This document shows positions 34,010 through 44,631 of a DNA stretch of 64,000 nt, piece after piece. The notes under the pieces were generated by a model. That model saw only the letters and a program-made list of their open reading frames with translations, did no database searches and was not told the origin of the DNA. Both the position numbers and the translations under genes were made by a program. Source of the stretch: Diphasiastrum complanatum (taxonomy: Eukaryota > Streptophyta > Lycopodiopsida > Lycopodiales > Lycopodiaceae). The stretch is from positions 42,976,604-43,040,603 of the forward strand of contig CM055103.1 in assembly GCA_029204225.1 (NCBI GenBank), read 5' to 3'. The first letter of the stretch is position 1; each line of letters starts with the position of its first letter.

Positions 34010-35775
34010 TAAAGGCAATGATAAAAAATGCTATGTTTGAAAAAATGAAAAAAGAAATTGTAGAGACTATTTTGAATAAGGTTCAAACTTACTTGGATGC
34101 AAATGTGATACAAGGTGCATGTGATATTACTGAAATTAGAATGTTTATTCTACATTTTTTATAATTAATAAAGAAGTCTTTTCTCAAGTGATGGTGAAAA
34201 AACTTATATTCCTTGTCCATATCAGGTAAGATTAGCAAGACATTATTATAATGACAGAATGTCCAAAGTAGTTGGCCAACCAGTTTACATAACTGAATTA
34301 TACAGTTCAAAATGTGGTGAGCTCAATTACAACGATTGCAATAATATTTTTCTTGATATTGAAAATGTTTAAAAATACATTATTTGATTTTATAAACTAG
34401 ATGAACATCAAGTAAATGGAAAGATTATTATTGTAATGAAATTAGATGAATCCGAAATCATCAAAAGTCAAAAATTGGAATGAGTGAGTGTCACTTTGAT
34501 GAACACAATTTTAGATATCGATGATTAAACGTTTAGTGTTCAATCAAATCACATAGGGTAGTTGGCTGCATTCTAGGTATATTTTTCAATTTTCATTTTT
34601 TTTTTAAATATCGTTATCAACATTGAATACATTGTCTTTTTTTATTAAAATGTCATGCATTACTTGCTTCTTTACGAGTCATGAAAGAGGACCATAAAAT
34701 ACTTTCATGGATATTTTCACGTACAAATTATGCCGAGATTATAAAGAGACATTTGGAGGGTGAGAAATTTACAGTCGAAAACCATGGATGTTTTTAAATT
34801 TAGTGGCACCTTGCAGGCAATCTGAAAATATTGAATTGTATGTATAATGTCTCTCATGGGGCAAATCAAAGCATCCATGTCTTTATTGCATGAAGGATTG
34901 CTACAATATGAATTTGGGACGACAAAACACTGGCCCAACATGAAAAGTTGAAGATCCAAATATGAAAAGTGTGCTGCCAATTCCATTAAAACATGTTCAC
35001 ATACGCACATTGCATGTTGAGGTTCGTATTAATGAAAAACTTATTTATCTGCATATGCTCCTTGCATGGAATTCAAAACTAGAGTCTATGGCTAAAGTAG
35101 CTATTAAGAGATTGGAAGAAGTCCTTTCAAAGACAGGACTACATAAAGGGAATGTCACCATTGAAAAAAGTGATAGACTCTCCGGAAAAAAAAGGAAATG
35201 TTCTTAATAAGCCATCAATTGAAGGTGCTAAAGCAAGAAGATTCTTATCCAATCACACATGCAAAGAATCTAGTGTCAAATACAAAATTTGGAAAGAAAT
35301 TGTTCAAGCCACACGAACATTGAAAGTAAGTAATCGAGTGGAAAAGGGACAAGTGTGGAACAACTTAGACAAACTCATAGGTGCTATCTGGAAAGAAAAC
35401 CTATTATCAGAAGATATGAGGATTTGCGAGATCATTGCACCACATTTGTAAGACCTATACAAGATTGTTGGAGAGAAGATCATGTTACATATTACGTGGT
35501 ACTCATCTATTTCATTATATGGTATCGCATTCATGATTATATTTATTTCTACTGATGTTACCAGTTCAAGTAATTTCAACTCTTGTCTGCAGCACATCTT
35601 TCTTCATTATGTAACTTATTTTGCAAAGGAATATGGGAGCTTCAGTATTTGGTCATCACAAGGCATGGAAACATCACATTGGCAAGCAAGAGGCGCATTT
35701 CATAGAGCTACAAATCATGGTGGACATAATTCAAAAAATAAATATTAAAGTACAACTATTCCAGTGGTTTTACAG
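34010..35775 (+). pseudogene. Unrecognised gene family, copy 2 (decayed)
   Basis: Same block order as 24.4-26.6 kb: LDANVIQGACDITEI (34.1 kb), PYQVRLARHYYNDRMSKVVG, LNYNDCNNIFLDIENV, VNGKIIIVMKLDESEI, then LNCMYNVSHGAN, PIPLKHVHIRTLHVEVRI, and EKLIYLHMLLAW (35.0 kb). A clean frame at 35152-35451 has NKPSIEGAKARRFLSNHT. Last comes GSFSIWSSQGMETSHWQARG (35.63 kb). Stops break the frame in several places. No catalytic motif is recognised; the Cys/His-bearing MYNVSHG and GMETSHW blocks are the best family signatures. Downstream, on the other strand, lies another unknown ORF. Confidence 0.65.
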
Positions 35776-35882
35776 ATGACCACAATTTAAATATCAAGCT
35801 AAGAGCTTGCCAAACATTCTGTTCTTTCAAAAATCATTCAAATTCATCAGAAAAGAGAGATCCTCTTGATACAATGAAAACC

Positions 35883-35887
<5 letters not shown>

Positions 35888-35939
<52 letters not shown>
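35888..35939. repeat. (TA)n microsatellite
   Basis: Twenty-six uninterrupted TA units. Confidence 0.98.
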
Positions 35940-35941
<2 letters not shown>

Positions 35942-35954
35942 TTCTATTTTAATT

Positions 35955-36260
35955 TCAATTTTCATCATCTCCAAGTTTGAGATGCATGGTATTGTCATGA
36001 AGGAACAATCTCCTTTCATATGGATCTAAAATTGTATATTTTTCTTTTTGCTCATGTTTATATATCTCGAATAAAGGAACATTGAAGATGATCTTTTTGT
36101 GGTATCTTTCGAGTCTTTCAATAGCTAGATCTCTCTTAACAAAAACAATTTTGAATGTTTCTTTTGCATAATTGTGGCCTCCTAAGCAAACCGACAATGC
36201 TCTAATTCTCATTATAATGGTTGTGGCGAATAGACTATAACTCCTAATATACATATACAA
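35955..36260 (-). pseudogene. Unrecognised ORF downstream of family copy 2
   Basis: The frame contains AIERLERYHKKIIFNVPLF and YERRLFLHDNTMH. The FLHDN tail resembles the one after the gypsy integrase scrap at 26.85 kb, at a comparable distance from the preceding unknown-family copy. It may be the last part of a minus-strand gene that starts at 37246. Confidence 0.35.
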
Positions 36261-36499
36261 ATTTTGGTATTTAAAAAAATTTCAAATAGTGGACAAGGGA
36301 TGTCTCCTTGTGTCCAACAGCTGCAGATCCCTCGCGAAGACCTCCATGTTTTATAGCAAAGAAATCTATTGTACAAAGCGCAATAAGTATATTTAGATTA
36401 ATAAATAAAATCACAATTACAAAAAATAGAACAATAATTAAGGTATTAGGTCATAGAACAATAACTCACAAGATCATCTTCATCGAAACTGTCCATATT

Positions 36500-37246
36500 T
36501 TATGTTGTAATGTCGTGACCACCACTAGACTCAGTTCTCACCAGTTCATGATGAATCCTTGGTGGATACCTTTTTTGAAACTCCAAAAAAATTTCTTCAC
36601 TCGACAAGGTTTCAGAATAATCTTTGTATTTTTCCATAATATCAATCTCGGACTCGATATCATCATAATCATAATCAATAATATCATAAAATTCTAACAA
36701 TTCTTTCAAAAAAATTGAGAAGATTTCATTTTCTCTCAAATCAAAAACATCTTCAATATCATTGAACGATATATAATAATTATTATTTATAATATATACA
36801 AGAAGATCCAATAAATGTTTCTCCCTAAAAGGAGTTTCTGAAGATTCAAAATTAGACAAAATTATTGAGCGACAAGTGGTCTGCTCATATTCAAATACCA
36901 TTTCAACTTCAGCTTCAACAACTATATCAACATCATCTTCATCTACATCCATTGGAACATATGAAGGGATGGTAGGTAAACCTAATGAAGATGAACCAGC
37001 GTGCTCATCTTCTGGTGCTTCAATAGAGATGAAAAAAATAAATGCCATGTCTTTTATAAGAAGACGACATCTTCTTTTGTGAATACTACAATGAGTAATT
37101 TTTTTGTTGCCATGTGATTTCGAGTATTTCCTATCGTGCTTTTGTTTGAAAGATGGTTCGGCATGTACAAGATGGTTGGGCATGAGGGGTTGTAAGTACA
37201 TCACCACATTTATCAAGAAGATCAACAAGCTGAAAATGATTCTCAT
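36500..37246 (-). CDS. Hypothetical acidic protein, 248 codons
   Basis: ATG-initiated uninterrupted frame. The N-terminal 25 residues are hydrophobic (MRIIFSLLIFLINVVMYL, possible signal anchor), then a basic stretch, then a strongly acidic region (PMDVDEDDVDIVVEAEVEM; YDYDDIESEID). It is one of the longest frames here without a retrotransposon motif. No homolog recognised. It ends just left of element D's insertion point and may be spliced to the 35955-36260 frame. Coding status is uncertain. Confidence 0.35.
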   Translation of the reverse strand: MRIIFSLLIFLINVVMYLQPLMPNHLVHAEPSFKQKHDRKYSKSHGNKKITHCSIHKRRCRLLIKDMAFIFFISIEAPEDEHAGSSSLGLPTIPSYVPMDVDEDDVDIVVEAEVEMVFEYEQTTCRSIILSNFESSETPFREKHLLDLLVYIINNNYYISFNDIEDVFDLRENEIFSIFLKELLEFYDIIDYDYDDIESEIDIMEKYKDYSETLSSEEIFLEFQKRYPPRIHHELVRTESSGGHDITT

Positions 37247-37300
37247 AAACTAGCTTATCAATATCAAAAGTAGAAAGAAAAATAGAAATAAAGTAGTCTA

Positions 37301-38027
37301 TGTGAAGAATTGAAAAAGATTATCTATGTTAGATATAGGGGTGTTATGTTTTTTACATCAAGCATCTAGGTGTAGGATGTTGATAGGAACAAATATGGCA
37401 TAGATGGCAAATTATGCATTTCCACTTCTAATGCCACTATTGAGCCAAAATAGATAAGAGGCTAAACTCGTGCCAATTAGAGTGTAGACAAGTGTAATAC
37501 CTTTGTTTGATGGATTCTAAGAGGTCCAATAGGATTTAGAGGTGGAACCATGTGAGGTCCAATAGGAATTTGAGGTGTGCTTGAATATAGTCCAATAGAA
37601 TTAAGAGGTGCATGGATCAATGGTCCAATAGGATTAAGAGGTGACAAAGTGTGGTCCAATCATAGTTAAGCGTAGTGGTAGCTCGTGGATCTACTAGTAT
37701 CATTGTACTCCTCATTTTGGATCTAATTGATTTGCTGATTGTATGGATTTTGAGTGTCATTGAATTTCTAGCTTTCTCTCTCTGCTCGAGAGCTCATGAT
37801 GGTTTTTTTCTCTCTACCCAAGGAGAGCAGCTTGTTTTTACTTAGAATAATTGTGAGTACTTCCCACACGTGTGAGTGGAAGTGATTGAATGCATGTAGT
37901 AGTGAGTTTTTGTCATACAATCTAAGATTGATCTTGAATCTCAATCTAGTCTTGATCTTGGTGCATCTACGCACCTTAGGAGATCACAAGTACATGTTGT
38001 GGACAATCCACACGTGTGAAATCAACA
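37301..38027 (+). repeat. 5' LTR of element D
   Basis: TG...CA, 727 bp. Holds a 33-bp tandem repeat (37523-37665) and two CACACGTGTG boxes (37865-37874, 38009-38018). Confidence 0.93.
37523..37665. repeat. 33-bp minisatellite in LTR of element D
   Basis: Units starting (G/A)GTCCAATAG at 37523, 37556, 37589, 37622 and a partial at 37653, each with a CCAAT core. The same array lies in the 3' LTR from 48852. On the minus strand it gives an 11-residue repeat (PLNPIGPLIHA and variants) in a 60-codon frame present in both LTRs. Confidence 0.88.
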
Positions 38028-38040
38028 TGGTATCAGAGCC
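38028..38040 (+). promoter_or_regulatory. Primer-binding site of element D
   Basis: TGGTATCAGAGCC directly after the 5' LTR. Confidence 0.93.
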
Positions 38041-38562
38041 TACCTAAGTTTACCATGCATTTTGATCCATTTAAGTGAAAACTATTCATCAATCTTGAGC
38101 TAGAAATTGTCAAGGTCCATTTTCCTAGCTATCTTGTTCAATTTTGGATCAAAAGAGATCAAAAGGGCATTGATTGGATCTGACCTGGTACTATATGGAA
38201 TCAGGTGCTCAGACATGTGTGAGGAACATCCAATTTCAGTTTGAAAGTTCTCTCTCATGCTTGATCCATTTATCTTGCTTGATAGCTTGTTTTGAAGCTA
38301 TTTTTGTCTAGTTTTTGATGCAATCAGTTTCATTCCATTTAATTGAGCCAATCAGAAGTTATAGCTTTTGAAGAGGGTTAGGTAGGGCACCTAGACCTGG
38401 GTGGACACATTTGGTTTGGTCAAGATTGCTTGGTTGATCCAAAATCACAGTTGTATGCTAACCAATCTCATCTATATGTGATCTAGGCACTGTTTTGAGA
38501 TCTTAGCCATTTTGTTTCATGCAATATCATTGTATTTGAGTCAAATTTGGTTTCTTAGTGTA

Positions 38563-38567
38563 CTTCA
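38563..38567 (+). repeat. Target-site duplication of element C, left (CTTCA)
   Basis: CTTCA precedes the LTR at 38568 and recurs at 44414-44418. Confidence 0.95.
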
Positions 38568-39220
38568 TGTGAAAAACTCAGATCCAAAAGATGCTAAAGT
38601 TTCATAAAGATCTTGGCCATGGAAGTTATGCACATCTAGATTGAAAAAATGATAGAAATTGTGATGTTAAGCATACTAAACATCAACTAAACATCAAGAT
38701 CTGATCATAAGCTTCCACAAACAGAAACTTGCTGTCCCTGTCCGTACTTTAGAGCCTACAACCTGCATTTCACACGTGTGAAGCCATAGCAACAAAGAAA
38801 TCACAATTCTAGTGGCTAGAATGCAAGATATGAACAAAAAAGTGAGAGAGAAGAAGATGGATCTTCAAAGAGCATAACATTCATTCAATAGAATGAAAAT
38901 GAGATATGTACATACTCGTGGAGATGGCTATTTATAGCAGCCATAGTGCCTCTTGGCCACTTGTCTTATGATAGGCTAAAATTGGGGTCCAATAGGATTC
39001 ACCCATATACCTAGAAATTTGGTCAAATAGGAATGCACCAAATTATGAGCCAATAGAAGAGCTCCACACTCGACCTCCTCTAATTAATGTGACCTCAAAA
39101 GTAGTGTACACATACTTTGGGCCTCTACATACATGTATGAACCTATCTCTAACTTTTATTTGGCCATAGGCCTACAAAATCTCAAGTTAGGAAAATACTA
39201 CTAGTTGACAATTTTTCACA
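38568..39220 (-). repeat. 3' LTR of element C
   Basis: 653 bp, no difference seen from 43761-44413. Contains CACACGTGTG (38771-38780) and a TATAAATA on the minus strand (38929-38936). Confidence 0.96.
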
Positions 39221-42200
39221 CTCCCTCTTCAACTAGTTTTAGCATAGATTTAGAAAGTACACCAAGACTTGTTCTATGCTTGAAAAATAAGTCCTTTCCC
39301 AATGCTTTGGTAAAGATATCAGCCACACATTCCTTTGATGGGACATGTTCAAGCTTGATCTCTTTTGCCAACACTTGTTCTCTCACAAAATGGTAAGCCA
39401 CCTCGATATGTTTGCTCCTTGCATGGAAAACCGGATTGCTTGCTAGACTTTGGGCTGAAAGGTTGTCACAAAAGATGATTGGACTCTCTGAAAAATCCAG
39501 CAAATGAAGCTCCATAATCATCCTCTTGATCCACACCATCTCCTTTGTGCATGATGTCAAAGCTTTGTACTCGGCCTCACTAGAAGAAAGTGATATAGTT
39601 GCTTGTTTCTTCGACATCCATGAGATAGCTCCATCACCTATGAAAATAGCATGTGCATTTATGGATTTTCTATCCATAAGGTCTCCTGCAAAATCTGAAT
39701 CTGAAAAACCAAATAAGTTAGGTGATGATCCTCTATAAACAATGCCAAAATCTTTTGTTCCCGAGATGTATCTCAAGATCCTCTTTCCTAGTTTCCAATG
39801 TTCTATGCTAGGATCTTGCATGAATTGGCTTAATCTACCAACACAATAAGATAAATCAGGTCTTGTGATGGTTAGATATATAAGAGAACCTATTAGCTTC
39901 CTATAGAGAGTAATGTCCTCGAAGGATCTTTCATTACCTCTTATAGTTAGCTTTACATGTGATTCCATAGGTGTATCAATAGGATTTGCATCTACCATAT
40001 GAAATCTATTGAGAATAGAAATAGCATACTTCTCTTGTGAAATAAAAGTGATTTGAGAAGTTCTAATTACTTCTATTCCTAAGATATAGCTCAAAAGACC
40101 AAGATCATGCACTTCAAATTCCTTTTTTAGTGCTTTCTTGATATCTTCTATATCTTCCTTGTTCCCTCCACTTAAAATAATGTCATCCACATAAATTAGA
40201 AGGATTGTAACATCATTAGCACTAATTCTAAAGTAAAGTGAATGATCATACTCACTCATAGTGAAGTTTTGAGAAAGTAGAAAAGAGTTAAGCCTAGCAT
40301 ACCAACTCCTTGGTGCTTGCTTAAGACCATACAAACTTTTTTGTAGAAAACACACATGATTAGGCTTGCTATGAGAAACATAGCTCTCGGGTTGCTCCAT
40401 GTAGACTTCCTCTTCAAGATCACCATTCAAGAAAGCATTAGAAATGTCTAATTGCCAAAGATCCCATCCATAAAGAGTTGCAAGGGAAATGATTACTCTT
40501 ATGCTCACCATCTTTGCCACGGGTGCAAAGGTTTCCTCATAGTCAATGCCATGCTCTTGAGCATAACCTTTAGCCACCAACCTTGCCTTCAACTTGTTGA
40601 TAGATCCATCTTGATTTGTCTTTACCTTGAAGATCCATTTGCATCCAATTGCACTTTTGCCCTTTGGAAGCTCCACCAATCTCCATGTGTTGTTCTTCAT
40701 AAGTGCTTCAAACTCAAGATCCATTGCTTGGATCCATTCCTCTTTTTGCCTTGCTTCATCTACACATGAAGGTACATCAAAAGAAGTTAGGAAAGCATAG
40801 TTGGATCCATCCACCACTTGCTTACCTTTGCCATCATAAGTGAGCCTTGAGGGTTTCACTTTATGCCTTGGAGTTCTCCTTGGAATTTGACTTGAAGAGG
40901 CTTCTTCAACATCCACATCCAATGTGTCATCAACTCCATTGTCATCAAGCACATTAGTTGCAACAACACCATCATCACTTGAAACAACTTTTGGAATGTT
41001 ACTTTCATCAAAAATGACATCCCTACTTGTGAACACTTTCTTGATTGAAGGAACATAAATCCTATATGCTTTGCTTACAAAAATGCCCTTTCTTGAAGAT
41101 GGATCCTCCTTAGTTCTATCATCAAGAGTAATGTTGAAGTAGCAAATGCATCCAAAAGTTCTTAGAAACTTGACATTAGGCTTCATACCAAACAAAGCTT
41201 CAAAAGGGGTTTTTCCTTCCAATACAACACTTGGCCATCTATTGCATAGGAAATTTGCACACAACAAAGCATCACTCCAAAAAGGTTTAGGAAGATTAGC
41301 ATTCAATCTCATTGCCTTTGCACTCTCACACAAGGTTCTATTCTTCCTCTCGGCCACTCCATTTTGTTGTGGTGTTCTTGGACATGTGTACTCCCTCTTG
41401 ATCCCATGCTCATCGCAAAAGGCTTTGAATTTGTTAGAAATGTATTCACCACCATTGTCGCTCCTCAAGCATTTGATTTTGGTTGTAAATTGAGTCTCAA
41501 TAGCAACTTTGAACTTGACAAACACATCAAACACCTCATCCTTGCTCTTTAGTAGATAAACCCAACAAAATCTACTAAAATCATCAATGAAAGTTACATA
41601 CATCTTAGCACCTCCATTGCTAATTGTAGTAACACCATGAATATCCGAATGCAAGAGAGAAAAAAGCATCTTAGATCTAGATATAGATCTAGTATATGGC
41701 AATCTATGTGATTTAGACAAAGCACATTCTTCACAAACATGATTCAAGCAAGTAAGAGACTTGGGAAGTCCCCTTACTACCTCCTTTTTGGCTATTACCT
41801 CCAAGGCCTTGTAGTTGAGATGTCCCATCCTTTTATGCCATACCTCTTGAATTGACATTTGTTCATTTGCCATGCATCCAACTTGGTTAGCAACAACACA
41901 TGCATCAAGCTTGAACAATTTCCCTTGCCTTTTCCCTTTTGCAATGATACTACACCCCTTTTTGATCAAGCAAGCATCACCATCAAACTCAACTTTGAAT
42001 CCTTTGTCAAGCATTTGGCTTACACTAAGTAAGTTCTTGGTAATGGATGGAATGAGCAAAACATCTTTCAATTCTATATTCCTATTTGTAGAAAGTGAAA
42101 TAGGAATTGTGCCAATCCCCTTGATTGCACACTCACCATCATTTGCGGTATAGATTACCTTCCTATCACCATCAAATGCCATTAAAGATGAAAAATACTC

Positions 42201-43151
42201 TTTATGATATGTCATATGAGAAGTGGCTCCACTATCAATCCACCAAGGATCAATGTCTCCATGATTAGCCAACAAGCAAGATGACATAACAAAAGCATCA
42301 TTTGAAAGAAGCTCATCCCCACCCTCATCAATAGTTAGATTGGTTTGCTTTTCCCCTTGATCCCTCTTTTTCTTGAAACAATCACTAGCAAAATGCCCTT
42401 TGACTCCACAATAGAAACATTTTAGCTTAGATCTATCCTTCTTTTTGCCAAAAGTAGAGTGCTCACCTTGGTCTTGCCCTTTAGACCAATTGCTTTTACC
42501 TTTGCCCTTGAACTTGCCTTTAGAGAACATTGCCTCCTCTTCTCCTCCTTGAGATGTAGAAGATGCTCCCACTCTTGCTTGCAACCTGAATTCTTCAGCC
42601 AACAAGACCTCTTGCAAGTCTCCAACACTTGGTAAACATTTTTGGATAGCATAACTTTGAACAAGATTAGCATGATCATCCAACAAGCCATTGAGAATCA
42701 CTTGAACAAGCTCCTCATTATTTATGCCATCATTAATGCATGCTAACTCATCATTCAATGCTTTAACTCTCAAAACAAAAGCATGTCCACTCTCACTCTT
42801 CTTTTGCATACAAGAAAAGATTTGCCTTCTTAAAGTCAACACTCTAGAAGTAGACTTGGATTCATAAACCTTCTTCAAGGCTTCCCAAGCTTCACTAGAT
42901 GATGTGCACTTACCAACCTCTTTGATAAGCTCATTTGTCACATTCATCTTGATCATGTGAAGGGCTTTCTTTGCCCTCTTGTCATACCTCAATTGTTCTT
43001 GAGGTGCCAAAGGTCTCTCCTCCACACCTACAACAATATCCATCAACTCATTCATCTCAAGCAAAGACTCCATCCTTACTTTCCAAGTAGAATAGTTGAG
43101 GGAGGTAAGCCTATCATTGCTTTCCAACATGTAGCCTCCATTTGTAGCCAT
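39216..43151 (-). CDS. gag-pol: Copia gag-pol polyprotein of element C (intact)
   Basis: 1311 codons, no break, ATG context as in B. In order: Gag; zinc knuckle CFYCGVKGHFASDC; protease WWIDSGATSHM; integrase with WHKRMGHLN/CEEC zinc residues, HSDIHG, RSDNGGEY and VAERKN (DDE); RT with LYGLKQAPRSWY and YVDD; RNase H with SDSDFAGD and SSSEAEYKAL. Compared with B, about five residues are missing from the integrase C-terminal region: C reads KGIFVSKAYRIY where B reads KGVFVGYSEVSKAYKVY, a 15-bp in-frame loss near 41080. The last codons (EEGV) form the polypurine tract and the TGA lies in the 3' LTR. Otherwise it looks fully functional. Confidence 0.97.
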   Translation of the reverse strand: MATNGGYMLESNDRLTSLNYSTWKVRMESLLEMNELMDIVVGVEERPLAPQEQLRYDKRAKKALHMIKMNVTNELIKEVGKCTSSSEAWEALKKVYESKSTSRVLTLRRQIFSCMQKKSESGHAFVLRVKALNDELACINDGINNEELVQVILNGLLDDHANLVQSYAIQKCLPSVGDLQEVLLAEEFRLQARVGASSTSQGGEEEAMFSKGKFKGKGKSNWSKGQDQGEHSTFGKKKDRSKLKCFYCGVKGHFASDCFKKKRDQGEKQTNLTIDEGGDELLSNDAFVMSSCLLANHGDIDPWWIDSGATSHMTYHKEYFSSLMAFDGDRKVIYTANDGECAIKGIGTIPISLSTNRNIELKDVLLIPSITKNLLSVSQMLDKGFKVEFDGDACLIKKGCSIIAKGKRQGKLFKLDACVVANQVGCMANEQMSIQEVWHKRMGHLNYKALEVIAKKEVVRGLPKSLTCLNHVCEECALSKSHRLPYTRSISRSKMLFSLLHSDIHGVTTISNGGAKMYVTFIDDFSRFCWVYLLKSKDEVFDVFVKFKVAIETQFTTKIKCLRSDNGGEYISNKFKAFCDEHGIKREYTCPRTPQQNGVAERKNRTLCESAKAMRLNANLPKPFWSDALLCANFLCNRWPSVVLEGKTPFEALFGMKPNVKFLRTFGCICYFNITLDDRTKEDPSSRKGIFVSKAYRIYVPSIKKVFTSRDVIFDESNIPKVVSSDDGVVATNVLDDNGVDDTLDVDVEEASSSQIPRRTPRHKVKPSRLTYDGKGKQVVDGSNYAFLTSFDVPSCVDEARQKEEWIQAMDLEFEALMKNNTWRLVELPKGKSAIGCKWIFKVKTNQDGSINKLKARLVAKGYAQEHGIDYEETFAPVAKMVSIRVIISLATLYGWDLWQLDISNAFLNGDLEEEVYMEQPESYVSHSKPNHVCFLQKSLYGLKQAPRSWYARLNSFLLSQNFTMSEYDHSLYFRISANDVTILLIYVDDIILSGGNKEDIEDIKKALKKEFEVHDLGLLSYILGIEVIRTSQITFISQEKYAISILNRFHMVDANPIDTPMESHVKLTIRGNERSFEDITLYRKLIGSLIYLTITRPDLSYCVGRLSQFMQDPSIEHWKLGKRILRYISGTKDFGIVYRGSSPNLFGFSDSDFAGDLMDRKSINAHAIFIGDGAISWMSKKQATISLSSSEAEYKALTSCTKEMVWIKRMIMELHLLDFSESPIIFCDNLSAQSLASNPVFHARSKHIEVAYHFVREQVLAKEIKLEHVPSKECVADIFTKALGKDLFFKHRTSLGVLSKSMLKLVEEGV
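39221..39230 (-). promoter_or_regulatory. Polypurine tract of element C
   Basis: The complement is GAAGAGGGAG, identical to that of element B and directly next to the 3' LTR. Confidence 0.85.
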
Positions 43152-43748
43152 GTTGCAATGATTGATCTCTGATCTTTGACCTGTTCCAATGCACTAAGCA
43201 CTCTCTTGAATCAACAAATGAAACACAAGAAGAAATCACAAAGATTTGGAACCTAAAACCTTACTTTTTCTCTCTTTTCCTCACTTTTTCCTCAATTTTA
43301 GCCACTAGTTTTATGATTTCTTGATCAAACCAAGACCAAACCTCAATATACTTGCTTTTCCCTCACTCCTAAGATTGAAATACACTCTTGAATCATTCAG
43401 CAAACTGAAAATCAGAGGGTTACATCAATTTTGAAGTTTTTGACATGAAGAAGCAAGAAATTGAATCAAAAAACTATATGCTAGAATGGAAAACTAATAG
43501 GATCTTGTTGGATCTTGCATCTCCCTCTTTCCAAAACAATTTTTGTCTCCTTATTCTGATAAGTACAGAGGGAATTCGCCCTACTTCAATTGAAATGCAT
43601 ACAAATGATGTTTTGATCACAAAGATCCAATTTCTACACATAAATCAACAAGATTTTTAGCTAGAAACTTGATTGGAATGCTACAAAAGCAAACTCGCCC
43701 ACAAATCTCTTCTAAATCTGGCAAAACCTGCACATTTGGCCGCCTAAT

Positions 43749-43760
43749 GCTCTGATACCA
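43749..43760 (-). promoter_or_regulatory. Primer-binding site of element C
   Basis: The complement reads TGGTATCAGAGC, adjacent to the 5' LTR. Confidence 0.92.
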
Positions 43761-44413
43761 TGTGAAAAACTCAGATCCAAAAGATGCTAAAGTTTCATAA
43801 AGATCTTGGCCATGGAAGTTATGCACATCTAGATTGAAAAAATGATAGAAATTGTGATGTTAAGCATACTAAACATCAACTAAACATCAAGATCTGATCA
43901 TAAGCTTCCACAAACAGAAACTTGCTGTCCCTGTCCGTACTTTAGAGCCTACAACCTGCATTTCACACGTGTGAAGCCATAGCAACAAAGAAATCACAAT
44001 TCTAGTGGCTAGAATGCAAGATATGAACAAAAAAGTGAGAGAGAAGAAGATGGATCTTCAAAGAGCATAACATTCATTCAATAGAATGAAAATGAGATAT
44101 GTACATACTCGTGGAGATGGCTATTTATAGCAGCCATAGTGCCTCTTGGCCACTTGTCTTATGATAGGCTAAAATTGGGGTCCAATAGGATTCACCCATA
44201 TACCTAGAAATTTGGTCAAATAGGAATGCACCAAATTATGAGCCAATAGAAGAGCTCCACACTCGACCTCCTCTAATTAATGTGACCTCAAAAGTAGTGT
44301 ACACATACTTTGGGCCTCTACATACATGTATGAACCTATCTCTAACTTTTATTTGGCCATAGGCCTACAAAATCTCAAGTTAGGAAAATACTACTAGTTG
44401 ACAATTTTTCACA
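43761..44413 (-). repeat. 5' LTR of element C
   Basis: 653 bp. Would drive the element's transcript leftward. CACACGTGTG at 43964-43973. Followed by CTTCA at 44414-44418. Confidence 0.96.
44122..44129 (-). promoter_or_regulatory. TATA box of element C 5' LTR
   Basis: The complement TATAAATA in a GCTATAAATAGCC context, about 285 bp from the start of the LTR in the direction of transcription. Confidence 0.6.
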
Positions 44414-44631
44414 CTTCACACGTGCTAAGAGTGTTTGATCCTAACTTTTCCTATACTCCATCATTTGATGTGAAATAGATCTTGTCTTAGAGAGATTTGT
44501 GTAGCTAGTGGGAATCAATTCACAAATAGTTGCAAGATCTTTCATAGGAGGAGATAGTAGTCTATTATTGGATCCTATTGAGAGTGTGTAGCACCATTTT
44601 TTGTTCATCATTTGAGTTTTCTTCACTTCAA

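Larger units (their letters stand above)
38568..44413 (-). mobile_element. Element C: complete, very young copia retrotransposon nested in D
   Basis: 5846 bp, antisense to D, in D's untranslated leader, with CTTCA duplications. The two 653-bp LTRs (43761-44413 and 38568-39220) show no difference on reading through. PBS, polypurine tract and an unbroken 1311-codon gag-pol are present. It is related to B (similar ORF and the same LTR start TGTGAAAA) but has distinct LTRs. Confidence 0.96.

Noticed and set aside
37477-37659. 60-codon frame as a real gene (also at 48806-48988)
   Set aside because: It is the antisense reading of the 33-bp LTR array; presence in both LTRs follows from LTR duplication. 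Kept only as a curiosity.
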